Assembly: GCF_005239225.2 (NCBI RefSeq)
Contig: NC_133284.1
Location: forward strand, 32,660,339 to 32,724,338
Reading direction: 5' to 3'
Length of the DNA stretch: 64,000 bases
DNA from: Populus alba
Taxonomy: Eukaryota > Streptophyta > Magnoliopsida > Malpighiales > Salicaceae
Shown: positions 39,501-51,667 of the stretch, in pieces
How the letters are laid out: the number at the start of each line of letters is the position of its first letter
Position numbering within the stretch: the stretch's first letter is position 1
The notes under the pieces: model-generated
Databases searched by the model: none
Told to the model about the DNA's origin: nothing
What the model saw: the letters and a program-made list of their open reading frames with translations, nothing else
Translations under genes and position numbers: made by a program

Positions 39501-39615
39501 ATTAATTTTTATCGAGTCAGGGGAGGAGGAGCTCTCTCCTGAGAAGCTTTACAAAGGGCAATTTCTCCTCAATATCGTCTTGGAAAGAAGAGATATTTTT
39601 CATTTTTTTCTTTTC
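39501..39615 (+). repeat. Upstream copy of the duplicated promoter-proximal segment of UGT87A gene A
   Basis: The segment begins ATTTTTATC and continues GAGTCAGGGGAGGAGGAGCT, CTCTCCTGAGAA and TACAAAGGGCAATTTCTCC. It recurs at 40050-40165 with a handful of substitutions. The word GCCCCTTTCTTGCT likewise occurs at 39977 and again at 40177, so a larger duplication may have included the transcription start region. Confidence 0.8.
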
Positions 39616-40049
39616 ATTTATTTTATGTTGAAGTTATGGTACCAAAATTGAAATTAATGTATCTGTAGTAGGTTATCTTTCATTAATATCTATCTATTAA
39701 TAATATTATTATTTTGATGTTCTTTAGTCAGATTTTACTTTTTAGATTTGAAATTTATTTAAAATAAGGTATATAATTCTTTAAATAAAAGAGTTTATGT
39801 TAGTTATGTTTTTTAATTTTATTGTGATTAATTTCATTTATAAATAAAAACTAAGAGATAATAGTAACTTACAAAAAACATCCTGCTCTTTGTTTTTTTC
39901 TGCAAGTTTTTTGTATTTTACTTTTCTAATTATCATCAAGATTCAGTTCTTTATATACCTATTATCAACAGTATATAGCCCCTTTCTTGCTAACATAAGC
40001 CTTAGATTTTCCTGAGAACCTGCAAAGCTAGTGACCTGCAAAAGTTCAT

Positions 40050-40165
40050 TCAATTTTTATCTAGTCAGGGGAGGAGGAGCTCTCTCCTGAGAACCTTTAC
40101 AAAGGGCAATTTCTCCTCAATATCGTCTTGCAAAGAAGAAATATTTTTCAGTTTTTTTCTTTCCA
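40050..40165 (+). repeat. Downstream copy of the duplicated segment, immediately 5' of UGT87A gene A
   Basis: This copy ends about 70 bp before the start codon at 40233, so it probably overlaps the core promoter or 5'UTR. The partly palindromic GGAGGAGGAGCTCTCTCC word is conserved in both copies. Confidence 0.8.
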
Positions 40166-40232
40166 TTTAGTATATAGCCCCTTTCTTGCTTAGCTTCAAG
40201 GCTTCATATAATCTATTTCTTGCTTGCTCGAG

Positions 40233-42833
40233 ATGGATCATCCAGGAAACCTTGAGCCAACCACCATTGGCCATGTTATGGCCTTATCATTTCCAGGTCG
40301 TGGCCATATAAATCCCATGATGAACCTTTGCAGGTCACTAGCTTCAAAAAGACCTGATATTCTTATAACATTTGTGGTCACTGAAGAGTGGCTGGGCTTG
40401 ATAGGCTCGGAGCCGAAACCTGACAACATAAGCTTTGGCACCATTCCCAACGTGCTCACTTCTGAGAGAGCTCGAGCCGGGAAATTTCCTGCCTTCTTAC
40501 AAGAAGTTTTGACCAAGATGGAAGCGCCGGTTGAGAGGCTCCTTGGTCAGCTTAAGCCACCAGTGAGCGCCATCGTAGCGGACACGTATTTGATGTGGGC
40601 TTTTGAGATGGCGAATCGCAACAATATTCCGGTGGCCTCGCTGTGGACCATGTCGGTGCCGGTATATTCCGTGTTTCAGCATTTCGATCTCCTTGTCCAA
40701 AATGGACATTTCCCAGTTGAGTTGAAAGGTATGTGAAGTAAATTCTGGTTTTGGTATTCTTGGGTTCCCTTTTTCTCTTCTTTAAAAAACCAATAGAGTT
40801 CCCCAATTACGTGTTTGAGCAAGACACCTCCGCTCCATACTTTAAGTTAATCATTTAAAATTGCTCCAGTACAAAATTGCTCCAATACATTGAACTTGAT
40901 ATGCCAGGAACTCCACCTTTTCACTGACCTAAAACGTGAGTCGGGGTCCTCTCATAAAAGTAGGTAATAATGCATGCATGCGCTACTTTATTCAAGATCT
41001 AGCTGCGAATCTCCAATTTAATAATCTCTGATTACATTTCTAACACGCATGTGACTTAGCGGAAAAGATATCTAAACAGTACTGCTTTAGAAGGAAAGCC
41101 AGTATTCGTTACTGTTTATTTTTGTATTTTAAAAAAACATTATTTTTTTATTTTATTTTTTATTTATTTTAAATTATTAATTTTTTGATTTTTTAAAATT
41201 TTTTAATGTGTTAATATCAAAAATAAATTTTTAAAAATAAATTTTTTTATTTTAATATATTTTCAAATATAAAATAATTATTATTATAATCCAGATACCT
41301 CTCCAACTTCCCTTCACCGAAAAAAAAACTGCATTTTTCTTTCTAGTTCTCAAGTTTAATACCTGAAATTCATGAGAATGGACTAATTGCTGCGGCTGAG
41401 GAGCCTCAAGAAGATAACAAATATTCTTTTTATATTGTTTGATATGTTAATATTAAAAGTAATTTTAAAAATTTTAAAAATATTATTTTAATATATTTTT
41501 AAATAAATTAAATATTTTTTAATTTTTAATATCAATATATTAAAATAATGATAAAAATTCCCTGTCGTGGAGTACATGTCATCGCTTATATCTGCCTAGA
41601 CTTTGCACCTTGGAGAACAGATATTTCAAAACCATACCAGGCAAAATCCCTTATTTTACTCGCGTGTTTCCGTCATTCATTTCATTTTACTATTTTTAAA
41701 AATTTATTTAGCTAGTACCTTGCGTTATTCAAATTTTGTTTAATTATTTTACTCGCGTGTTTCCGTGACCAATGTTACTGCTTAATCTTCATTTAATTAA
41801 TTAGTTAATTCCGCACACACTTCGAGGGGTTTCGGTCCTGACCAATAAATCTATCTATCACTCAAGCTAGTAATTAGCACACCCACACTGTATATTAATG
41901 CCTAATTAAGTAATTCTTGCCTGCCCTTGGCATTTCACAGAAAGAGGAGAGGAACTAGTGGAATATATACCAGGGATTTCTTCAACGCGTGTCGTGGACC
42001 TTCCAACGTGTGTGAATGGGCATGGACGAGATATCTTGCATCGAGGATTCGAAGCCATTGCAAGTGTGTCCAAGGCACAGTTTCTTCTATTCTGCTCAGT
42101 CTACGAGCTTGAATCTCAGGCGATCGATGCTTTAAAAGCAAGCATGTCATTACCTATCTACCACATTGGTCCTACCATACCTTACTTCAAACTAGAGCAA
42201 GAAGAGATTGTTACAGGTCCAGGTGAGACGACTAACTATTTCCGGTGGCTCGACATGCAACCGAGAGGATCTGTCTTGTATGTTTCTCAGGGCAGTACTC
42301 ATTCAGCTCCGAGTGCCCAATTGGATGAGATCGCTGCTGGCTTGCGCGATAGTGGTGTTAGGTACTTGTGGGTGGCGAGGGCAGAAGCTTCTCTGTACAA
42401 AGAGGGTTGTGGTGGCATGGGTTTGGTAGTGCCATGGTGTGACCAATTAAGAGTATTGTGTCATCCTTCTCTCGGGGGGTTCTGGTCACATTGTGGATGG
42501 GGTTCTACCTCAGAAGCTGCTTTTGCTGGTGTTCCATTGCTTACCTTCCCTTTATACTGGGATCAAGCCCCGAATAGTAAGATAATTGTTGATGATTGGA
42601 AGATTGGTTGGAGAGTGAAGAGTGGATTGGATGTGGACAAGTTGATAAAAAGAGATGAAATTGCAGGGCTCGTAAAAAGGTTTATGGATTCGGAAAGCGA
42701 TGAGGTGAAAGGAATGAGGAGAAGAGCGAGAGAAATTAGTGAGATTTGTCGACGAGCCATTCGGAAAGGTGGATCATCTGATACCAGTATCGATGCCTTT
42801 ATTGATGACATCCTGCAACACCACAAGAATTAA
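40233..42833 (+). CDS. UGT87A: UGT87A-family UDP-glycosyltransferase, gene A (altered donor motif)
   Basis: Two exons, 40233-40728 and 41941-42833, join in phase 1 across a 1.2-kb intron and give 462 aa, normal for UGT87. The product is a cytosolic GT1 enzyme expected to transfer glucose from UDP-glucose to small acceptors; the acceptor is unknown. Catalytic His25 (PGRGHINP) and partner Asp117 (AIVADTYL) are present. The PSPG donor box starts WCDQLRVLCH (Trp331) and ends WDQ (Gln374). Two changes stand out: the near-invariant HCGWN is HCGWG (residues 349-353), followed by STSEA instead of STLEA, and the usual SLGSFLSVS loop reads SQGSTHSAP. The Asn normally contacts the UDP phosphates, so activity may be lost or changed. 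The frame is intact with no stops. In Arabidopsis, UGT87A2 affects flowering time and stress responses. Confidence 0.92.
40729..41940. other. Intron of UGT87A gene A
   Basis: The intron contains AT-rich MITE-like blocks at about 41,110-41,300 and 41,420-41,560 (TTTTAATATATTTT-type words). A 14-bp word, TTTTACTCGCGTGT, is repeated at about 41656 and 41748. Confidence 0.6.
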
Positions 42834-43600
42834 GCTGATAACTGATCAATGATATTTCTGCTATTGTCCATGTTCTTGCCTTGATGCCCCAGCTTTTGTA
42901 CTCAGTGCTCTTGTATCTGACGTTTCGTGATTACAATAAAAACTTGATCTTTCCATTAGAAAAACAAGCAGATCACTGAGATTTCTCCGTGTCCTAAGGC
43001 TACTTGAAGCTTGTAAGTTATAATATCTGGTTTGCAAGGAGTTTCAGGAGAACGCAAATATTTTTTTTGTTTTGACTAAACTAGTATCAGTTCTTCCCTT
43101 CATGGTTGTGTCAATAAGCTGGAGCGGTGTAATTTTTTTTTTTTTTTTTTTTTTGAGAAATCATCCTTGAAATATTCAAGGGTGTTGATTAAGGCCTATG
43201 ATCACCAATCAATAAAAATCGTTCTGGTTAAAGAACCATTTGTTCTCAAATTAATGGCCTTTTGATCTCCACAGAATTATGAAGGAGACGGGCCTAAAAT
43301 TTTACAGTTTTCGAGATCAGTCATCATGCGGGGACAAAACTCGGCATTCGACCAGCCTTAGGGTGCCTAGTAGCAATACAAGCATCAGATCTAGCAAACC
43401 TAATGCAGAGGAAATGGTTGGGACCACTTTTGGCCGGCGCCAATAATTCTGGATTGTTTTTATAGAGTATGATTATATTTATTTTTAAAAATGGATTAAA
43501 ATAATATATATTTTTATTTTTTTAAAATTTTTTGTAATATTAATATATTAAAGTTATTTAAAAATATAAAAAATTAAATTTAAATAAAATATATTTTAAA
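42834..43600. other. Intergenic DNA between UGT genes A and B
   Basis: It contains the gene A 3'UTR, a poly-T run at 43132-43154 and an AT-rich MITE-like segment at 43,440-43,615 directly upstream of the gene B TATA box. No gene is seen. Confidence 0.5.
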
Positions 43601-43608
43601 AATATCAT

Positions 43609-43616
43609 TATAAAAG
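43609..43616 (+). promoter_or_regulatory. Probable TATA box of UGT87A gene B
   Basis: TATAAAAG lies 105 bp upstream of the ATG. It sits at the edge of an AT-rich repeat-like block, so the repeat may supply part of the promoter. Confidence 0.55.
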
Positions 43617-43713
43617 CAGCCCCGCACCTTTCCCCGTCCATCATTATATGAAGAAGAAATAAAATCCAACATCAATTACCTCCGCAATTACAAGCACCAA
43701 CCACAGCCCAAAG

Positions 43714-46700
43714 ATGGGTACCCTCAGAACGGAACCAACCACCACCCTTCACGTGGTGGCGATGCCTTATCCCGGAAGAGGCCACGTAAATCCCATGATG
43801 AATCTTTGCGAACTCATGTCTTCCAGAAAACCAGACATCCTCTTCACCTTTGTTGTAACAGAGGAATGGTATGACCTCATCCACTCAGATGCGAAGAAGC
43901 CAGCCAACATCCACTTTGCCACTATCCCCAACTGCATACCGTCTGAGGTAGGCCGTGCCAAAGACTTCCTGGGATTCTTGGCGGCTGTTGCCACAAAAAT
44001 GGAAGCTCCTTTTGAGCAGCTCCTTGATCGGCTTGAGCTGCCGGTGGATGTTATTATAGCTGATACTTACCTGGACTGGGTGGTGCATGTTGGGAATCGG
44101 AGGAATATTCCTGTTGCTTCTCTTTGGACCATGTCAGCCTATGTTTTTTCACTGTCCCGTCATGTCGAGCTACTCGAGCAAAATGGCCATTTTCCGGTCG
44201 AGCTATCGGGTATGTAAGAGAGAAGCTTTTGACTCCTTTTCTCTTTTGCTTTTCTTTTTATTAAGTCTTAAAATTTCTCAATAAAATCTTTTCATTCTTA
44301 TTAAATCAAGAATTTTATACATTTAAAATGTACCATCTCAGTTTTTTTTTTTTAAATTGATGTTATTTTATAGGACATTTAATGTTATTTATAAAAAAAA
44401 TTCAATGAAAGCTCACAATAGAAAAATGCTTAAGAAATTGATGCAAATATTTGTTTGGATAAAATTGATGCTAAGTTAAATGCCTTTGCCTTCATTGCTT
44501 TCAGGAATATCTATGCTTATTTAGTGGGTGTTTGTTTACGCGGTAGCTTCTGCTTTTAAAGCTAACCGCGTAAATCAAGCGTTTGGTAACGTAAAAAAAG
44601 CTGTTTTTTATTTGGTGGGTCCCATATTTTTTCCCATCAAACCAGGGTTTTGCAAAAGCAGCTGAGAGTTGCTTCTCTCCCGCTGCTTCTCTTTATTTAT
44701 CTGTGCACTGTTTGTAACAGTGCCTATTGCAGGTAATGACAGGTGAATTAAATTCACCTTGGCACTGTTGTGCCCAAGTGAATTTAATTCACCTGTAGTG
44801 CGAGAAGCATTAACTTGTCACTTGAATTTTTTTCACTATTAACGCAAGCATAATTCATTGGACGGTAAAAAAAAATTTAATTTTTTTAAAATTATGTTTT
44901 ACTCAAAAAAATAATATTTAATATTATTTAATAACACTACATAAATTAAAAGAATATCGCATGATGACGTAGTATTTGTGGAATTTGATCACAATTCTAA
45001 TTTTTATTTTTGATGATATTTTACCTGATTTTATTGCACGCTCAAAAAAACCATGGAACTTATAGTCCTTATCGGATGAATTTTGTACGTAATGGAATAA
45101 TAAATAATATTTTATATAAAATATTATTTATTTCATGATGTAATAGGAGTAATTAATTCTACAATATTTAAATTTAAAATCATCAATATTAATATATATT
45201 TTTAAAATTATTTTATAACCTCAATTTAAAAAGCATTTTTTTAACCAAACACATTAAACTACTTTTTCTTCAACCTCAATTTCAACCACAGTTTTAACCA
45301 AACACCTATTTTTTCAAACCAACCTCAAACTAAAAGTACTTTTTATAAAACAGTTTTTTTTAAACCACAACCACAAAAGCTACCACAATACCAAACACAC
45401 TCTTAGTGCTTGAATATAAATAAATTTTTTAAAGTGTTTTTAATATTACAGTCTCAATTGACAAAAGACAATTTACTCCAGTGTTGTCTCGATATTTGAC
45501 CAAAATCAATTTTTTTCACAAACACGTTGCTGATGCTTTCGGGAATATCGAGATAGAATCACACGCATGGTACCTTGTTGTCTTTCACTGCCCACCAGCC
45601 GATGTCTGCATTTTGGTTAGAACGAAAAAGATAAAAGTCATTGACTCATTAGACTGCAGAAGGGCCAAATTTAAGGTCGTCTTTTCACGTTGCGCACAGG
45701 AATATGGGCTGCCATTAAGGACTAATGATAAGTTAGGCCTGAGGGTTTTAACTGCTGTAGCCTCTTGTTTTGTCTATTGCAGCAAAGATGCCTTTGCTCT
45801 CTGTCAAGTCTTTTGACACGCTTCCAGCAGAGCCTTCCTCAAATATGATAGCTCCTTCATTTCGTAAAATATTCATAATTTGAGATGCATTAGGTAGCTT
45901 CCATACATTAATATTGCTTTGCATCATTCCTAGCTTTATCAGGAATGCTATTTAGTGTGATAAAAAATGTTTTTTAAATATTATTTTTTTTAAAAAATAT
46001 AATTACACTGCAATGTTAAACAAGATGCTAGGCTGCAAGCACTAATGTACATGGCAAAATTCATAAAAACGAAATAGCAAAGTTATAAACAATACACGGA
46101 ATTACGTGGTCTGCGTCTCTGGTTCTTGTTGTTGAGCATGTCATCTTATTCTGATCTGACAGTTTGGAAATAATATTGCTGCAGAAAGAAAGTCTAAGGT
46201 TATAATATCCACAAAATTCATCATTGCAAATTCACTTCATTTGCAAATCTTCTTGTGTTTTTCAGAACGAGGTGAAGAACGTGTGGACTACATTCCTGGA
46301 ATTCCTCCAACGCGTTTAGTTGATTTTCCAAATATATTTCATGGAAATGGTCGACAACTCTTGCCCCGAACTCGAGAGGCTGTTTCACTGGTGTCGAAAG
46401 CTCAGTATCTTCTGTTCACTTCTTTCTACGATCTTGAAGCCCAAGTAATCAGCGCTTTAAAACCCAAGTTTCCTTTTCCTGTATACCCTATTGGCCCTAG
46501 CATACCCTATTTCAAAATCAAAGACCACTCCTCAGTTCTTGGCAGTAATAATCACAATGTGCCTGGCTACATTGAATGGCTAAATTCCCAACCTGAAGGC
46601 TCCGTGCTATATGTTTCAATGGGAAGTTTCCTTTCAGTATCAAGTTCCCAATTGGATGAAATTGTTGCCGGGGTTCATAATAGCGGTGTTCGATTCTTGT

Positions 46701-47164
46701 GGGTGTCCCGAGGGGAAACAACTCCTTTTAAAGATGGTGGTGGTGATATGGGGCTAGTTGTGCCATGGTGCGACCAATTAAGGGTGTTGTGCCATTCTGC
46801 TGTCGGAGGTTTTTGGACACATTGCGGGTGGAATTCCTCTCTTGAAGCTGTTTTTGCTGGAGTTCCAATGCTTACTTATCCTTTATTTTGGGATCAAATT
46901 ACAGACAGCAAATTAATTGTGGAAGACTGGCAGATAGGATGGAGAGTGAAGAGGGAGGAGGGAAGTGAAATCTTGGTGACACGAGAAGAAATTTCAAAGA
47001 TTGTGAAAAGTTTTATGGATGCAGAGAACATTGAGGTGAAAGCAATGCGGAAGAGAGCTAAAGAACTTCAAGAGACTTGCCGTGGAGCTATTGCGAAGGG
47101 TGGATCATCTGACACTAATATTGAATCTTTCATAAGGGATATTTCACAAGGCCAGGCCAAGTGA
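43714..47164 (+). CDS. UGT87A: UGT87A-family UDP-glycosyltransferase, gene B (intact)
   Basis: Exons 43714-44209 and 46266-47164 join in phase 1 and give 464 aa. Catalytic His24 (PGRGHVNP) and Asp117 (VIIADTYL) are present. The PSPG box is canonical: WCDQLRVLCH from Trp333, HCGWNS with Asn355, GVPMLTYPLFWDQ ending at Gln376, the residue associated with UDP-glucose use. The intron falls at the same position and phase as in gene A, marking a tandem duplicate, but has grown to 2,056 bp through insertion of a Tourist-like MITE (44524-45402) and other DNA. This is the best candidate in the cluster for the ancestral UGT87A function. The acceptor cannot be read from the sequence. Confidence 0.93.
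44524..45402. mobile_element. Tourist-like MITE copy 2, in the intron of UGT87A gene B
   Basis: TTA duplications at 44521-44523 and 45403-45405 flank inverted ends: left GTGGGTGTTTG followed by GGTAGCTT, right (reverse-complemented) GAGTGTGTTTGG followed by GGTAGCTT. It shares an ordered interior with the element at 20571-21277. A short internal inverted repeat, GTGAATTTAATTCACCT with its partial partner, lies at about 44,740-44,800. Confidence 0.75.
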
Positions 47165-48565
47165 GCTGGTTGATTATGAATTGAAGTAGTCTTCAATCTT
47201 CATCCTTGAATAATGCATTAAATTTCTAGCTAATTTGAGGCCTACGACCATGCATTTTTGGAAATGAATGTGAAATGCATTTTTGAAAATGGATGTGAAT
47301 TTGTAGCTTTCTTAACGAAATTTGCATAATAACAGTCTTTGAGTAGACTCTTCTACTTATTTTACTTGTGCTCCACTGTGACTGAATATACATGTTTTTC
47401 TGATATTTTTTTACATAAAATTAGAAACTAAAAGAATAACGAATGAAATTAAAACATAAAAAACTGAGTTGTATTTTTTAGAAAAAAAAAAAGAAAAGAA
47501 AAGAAGGGGAAAAAAAACTTACCAGTAATAAACCGCTCTACCTTCACCAACACTCACTATATTATGAGAAAGAGAATGTGACAATATTTTTAGTGACACT
47601 GTGGAAAAGCATGTTTGGTCACCAGGAGATGCTAAACAAGTCACACAAAAAGCACGGGTACCTCTCATTCGTTGGTGCATGGAGAGCATGCACCAATATC
47701 TTTTTGAATATTTTTATTAATTAATCAAACTAAAAAGTAAAAAGATCAAATAATATCCTGGAATTAAAAAAAAAAAAGTGAAAAGATGTTAAAAATCCTT
47801 AGACTTATGACTTATTTTCTCTTGAATTTATTGGGAGGGGGGGAGCCTTTTTATTATTTAAAATAAAAAAAAGATATATAAAAATATATTTGATCAATAA
47901 TTCTATTTTTTTTTTAACTTGAAGGTAATGACTACTGACCAATGAAAAAAAGAGTGAAATTACTTCAACTTATTTAAAATCATAATTTTACTGATCAGTT
48001 TTTTTTTATCAGTATATACAGTGATTTCTAGAGTGGTTGTTGATAAATACAAAATTAGCCCCGTCCTTGGCAACATCATTGATGGACGATGACAATATAT
48101 TCACAAATTCAAGTTGAATTTGTGACCACTTGTATTTACGAAAGTGCCAAGTGGTGACTGGTTACATTTTTCATAATCCAAATCTCTTCTCTCTTTGTAC
48201 ATAAATCCATAGCATGAATCTGGAGATGCTCGTTTCTTGGTGCATGTATCCAAAAGACAAGGACAAGAGTATGCAACAGCTTTGTTCTAGCCTCACAGTA
48301 ACCCTATCAAAGACTAGTGCAAGTAATTCGCGTATTTTTATCTGGAAAGAGCATGGATGCAAAGGCTGGCTGGCAGCATTCACGGGTCCCATCTCCTCAA
48401 CTATGCTGGGAACATACAGATAAAACAGAATTGTCATAATCAACTAGCGTCGTGATGCTTTCGTCTTCTAAATCTCTTTAAAAAGCACACCATATGCAAG
48501 TCCTGGTCTTGCTTGATTTGACACGTTTCGTACAAATCATTCGAGATACACAGTAGGACTCCAAC
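47165..48565. other. Intergenic DNA between UGT gene B and UGT pseudogene C
   Basis: It contains the gene B 3'UTR with a near-duplicated word (GCATTTTTG.AAATG.ATGTGAA at about 47250 and 47277), then AT-rich DNA. 48,170-48,440 has higher GC and open frames on both strands, but I recognise no protein. Confidence 0.5.
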
Positions 48566-49470
48566 ATGGACGCCGTCGACCAGCGATCAACAACCAGCTG
48601 TCATGTGATGGCTGTACCCTAGCCTCGATAACGGATGTTATCCCATCTGAACTAGTCCGAGGTGCGGATTCTACGAGGCTGTGATGAAGAAGATGGAAGG
48701 TCCGTTGGAACAGCTACCCGATCAGCAACTGTATTTTCAATGCTCCAACAGTTTGCTCGCATAAAAAACCTGCCGACACTAGCCAAATTTTTAGGTATTA
48801 TTAATCTGGTTTCTTAGCATAAATTGCTTCCTTGTTGCCTCTTCTCGTACTGATTTTTCTCTCATTAGGCTGAAATGAATGGCATCCATATATTCTTTCT
48901 GACTCTGTCATTTGATTTTTTATTCCTTTGGGACTGGACGAATAGAAATAACGGATGGCAATTAGTATATGTTTTATATGCTTGCCTATGTTTTGATGAT
49001 GGAGAATAGATTGTTTACCACATCCAGGGAATTTCTTCAAAGCATGTAGCTGACCTTCGAACAATCTTCCGTGGAGGTGAGACAAGAGTTATATATGCAG
49101 CTCGCGTTGGAAAGCATTTCATGGGTGTCAAGAGCACAGTTTCTTCTAATCAACTCTGTCTATGGGCTTGAATCCCAAGTCTTCGACACACTAAAAGAAA
49201 AATTAGATTTACCAATCTATTCTGTTGGTCCTGCCATACCTTGTTCGAACTTAAGGACAACTATCCCGTCACTACAGGTTCTGATATCACCTATACTATT
49301 TCCAATGGCTAGATTCCCAACTTACACACACACACACACTGTTTTCTATGAGTTATTAAGACGTTTCCTTTCAATTTCCAGCAAGCAAATGGATGAAATT
49401 GCAGCTGAGTTGAGAAATAGTGGTGTTTGATATTTGTGGGTAGCTCGTAGAGAAGCTTACGGCTAAAAGG
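48566..49470 (+). pseudogene. UGT87A pseudogene C, left part (exon 1 with deletion and partial exon 2)
   Basis: The ATG at 48566 opens MDAVDQRSTTSCHVMAVP, matching the start of gene D. A stop and a deletion of about 60-70 codons remove the catalytic His region. The frame resumes with TDVIPSELVRG, EAVMKKMEGPLEQL and then breaks down by about 48725. Exon 2 sequence begins near 49026 (GISSKHVADL), with frameshifts before LALESISWVSRAQFLLINS, an (AC)n microsatellite at about 49324-49339, then SKQMDEIAAELRNSGV and an in-frame stop before YLWVARREA. It ends exactly where a Copia LTR starts (49471). Gene-like sequence resumes at 59464. Confidence 0.9.
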
Positions 49471-49798
49471 TGTTGGTAGGAGAGCCCCCTGATGATGGCT
49501 TTGAAACTCTAGATAGATAGGATAAAATACATTGTTTTATTTCATAAACAATAAGTTTATTTATATTGTTAAGCTCTCAAAAAACATCCTTTTTTTTTTC
49601 TTTTTTTTTTTTCAGTGTCTCTCTTATATTTCCCACTTACAATAGCATAAATTTAGTTGTTTATTTATACACAAATTAAAAATATAAAAAATCAAATTTT
49701 AATTATGAACACAAATAATTGGTGATAGTATGAAGGCGGTTGGCAGCTATGGTTGGTGGTTGCCTTCATTGATCTTCTAGATTGAGTTTACCACAACA
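49471..49798 (-). repeat. Copia LTR, left end of the inverted pair
   Basis: The 328-bp block opens TGTTGGTAGGAGAGCC and closes CCACAACA. It is the reverse complement, with divergence, of 53166-53477. In the coding (minus) direction it follows the RNase H region directly, so it is a 3' LTR. Confidence 0.8.
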
Positions 49799-51345
49799 AA
49801 TCTCCTATTTAAACTCAATCGAGAGATGTCATGCCAAGCATGACCTTCAATCTGATAAATGTCTCTCTCTTTAAAGGCTTTGTAAAGATATCTATAACTT
49901 GATTATTTGCTTTGCAAAATATCAGTTCAACTACTTTGTTCTTCACATGCTCTTGGATAAAGTGATGACGTGTATCGATGTGTTTACTTCTTTCATGATA
50001 CACTGAGTTCTTTGCTAATGCAATAACTGATCGATTATTAACATAAATCTCTATAGAACTTTCTTGAGGAAATCCCAAATGCTTCAGCATATTCTTTAAC
50101 CATATTACATGCCATACAACTAAGTTGGCAGCAACATACTCAGCTTTACAACTTGATAATGTTACTATCAATTGCTTTTTGGATGACTGTGTGAAATATG
50201 TATCTCCTTTAAAAAAGAAAAATCATGTTGTGCTTTTCCTTTCATCCAGATCTCTACCTTAATCACTATCTGAGTAACCAATAAAATTGAAGTTTTTACT
50301 TGAAGTATATAGCATACCTTCATTTATTGTTCCTTTGATGTAGTGGAGTATTCTTTTGGCTGTATTAAAGTGAAATTGATATGGTGTCTCTATATATCTG
50401 CTGATAAGTTCTATTCTATAGAGTATATTCGGTCTAGTACATGTCAAGTACCTCAAGCTTCCTACTAAGTTTTAAAGTAGGTTGGATCAATATTTTTTAC
50501 TTTACTCTTCCTCAATTCCTTTATATTTTCAACTGGAGTTGATACCGGATTGTAGCTTTTCATCTTGAACGTTTCAAGAATATTTATGTCGTGACTGCTT
50601 TGGGGTACAAAAATCCCTTCTTCTTTTTGCATCACTTCTAAGCCAAGAAAATGTGTTATTAAACCAATATCTGTCATCTCGAACACTTGTACCATGTTTT
50701 TATTGATGTCTCCAAACATGATAGGATTGTATCCAGTGAATATCAAGTCATCAACATATAGGCATCCAAATAGTATACTTCCATCAGCTTTGTTTTTTTT
50801 TCCCACATGCATTGCATGTTCATATGGATATTTTTCAAATTTATTTTATTGAAAATACCTATCAATTCTGGTATTCTAAGCACATAGAACTTACTTCAAA
50901 CCATATAAGGCTCTCTTTAACTTGTATATTTTACCTTTATTATCGACTTCAACGTATCTAAGTGGTTGTTCAATATAGATGTCTTCTTCTAGAAAGCCAT
51001 TCAGAAATATTGACTTCACATCGAGTTGATAGATCTTCCATTTATGTTGTGCAACTAGTGAGATCATTAGTTTGATTGTCTCTAGTCGGGCTACATGAGC
51101 AAATACTTCTCCATAGTTAATGCCTTCTCTCTATTTGTAGCCTTTTGTCACTAATCTTGCTTTAAATCCTTATATTTCACCTTTTGCATTCTTTTTCGTC
51201 TTATAGACTCATTTGACACCTATTGCTTTCTTGCTTTCTGATAAATTAGTTAGCTTCTATGTATCATTCTTCTCAATTGCATGTATTTCTTCATCCATTG
51301 ATTCTATCCATATTTCTTATGTGACAGCTTCATTGAAGCTAAATG
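49799..51345 (-). pseudogene. Copia reverse transcriptase-RNase H fragment, left arm of the inverted pair
   Basis: Minus-strand pieces are collinear with Ty1/Copia pol. They include an EEIHAIE-type region at about 51290, CLYVDDLIFTGYNP (YVDD active-site motif) and HFLGLEVMQKEEGIF at 50812-50465, RYLTCTRPNI and KRILHYIKGTINEGMLY at 50456-50259, and RNase H TLSSCKAEYVAA, NRSVIALAKN and RSKHIDTRHHFIQ at 50171-49815. Stops and frameshifts interrupt it. Gag, protease and integrase are absent. Confidence 0.85.
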
Positions 51346-51667
51346 GGTCACTATCTTCAAAGAAACAAGTTGTATCTTCCATGACTTATAAAATTCAAAT
51401 GTCCAAGCCTTAGGTGCTAAAGACACTCTTCATTGTAAGTGATGACACTCAAACAATTTGCTACATCATGTTGCATATTTAGAGGAAACATCCTATTTTT
51501 GGACATCTTCACAAAAGCAATTAATCTCTTATTGTAGTCCTTGACTGTTTAGATAATAATTCTTCATGAAAAGAATATAACATTTCTCTAGAAGTTGACA
51601 TACACTCGGTATGTTGTGCTTTATGGCTAGAATATAGTAAGCATTTGCGAAGTAGCTATGATTGCCT
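51346..51667. other. Spacer between the arms of the inverted Copia pair
   Basis: About 320 bp in which the two arms no longer match each other by eye. Both sides still look Copia-derived (RT upstream region). Confidence 0.5.

Noticed and set aside
48171..48443. 90-codon minus-strand and 69-codon plus-strand frames upstream of UGT pseudogene C
   Set aside because: They overlap each other, show no recognisable motif, and lie in the region that should be UGT upstream sequence.
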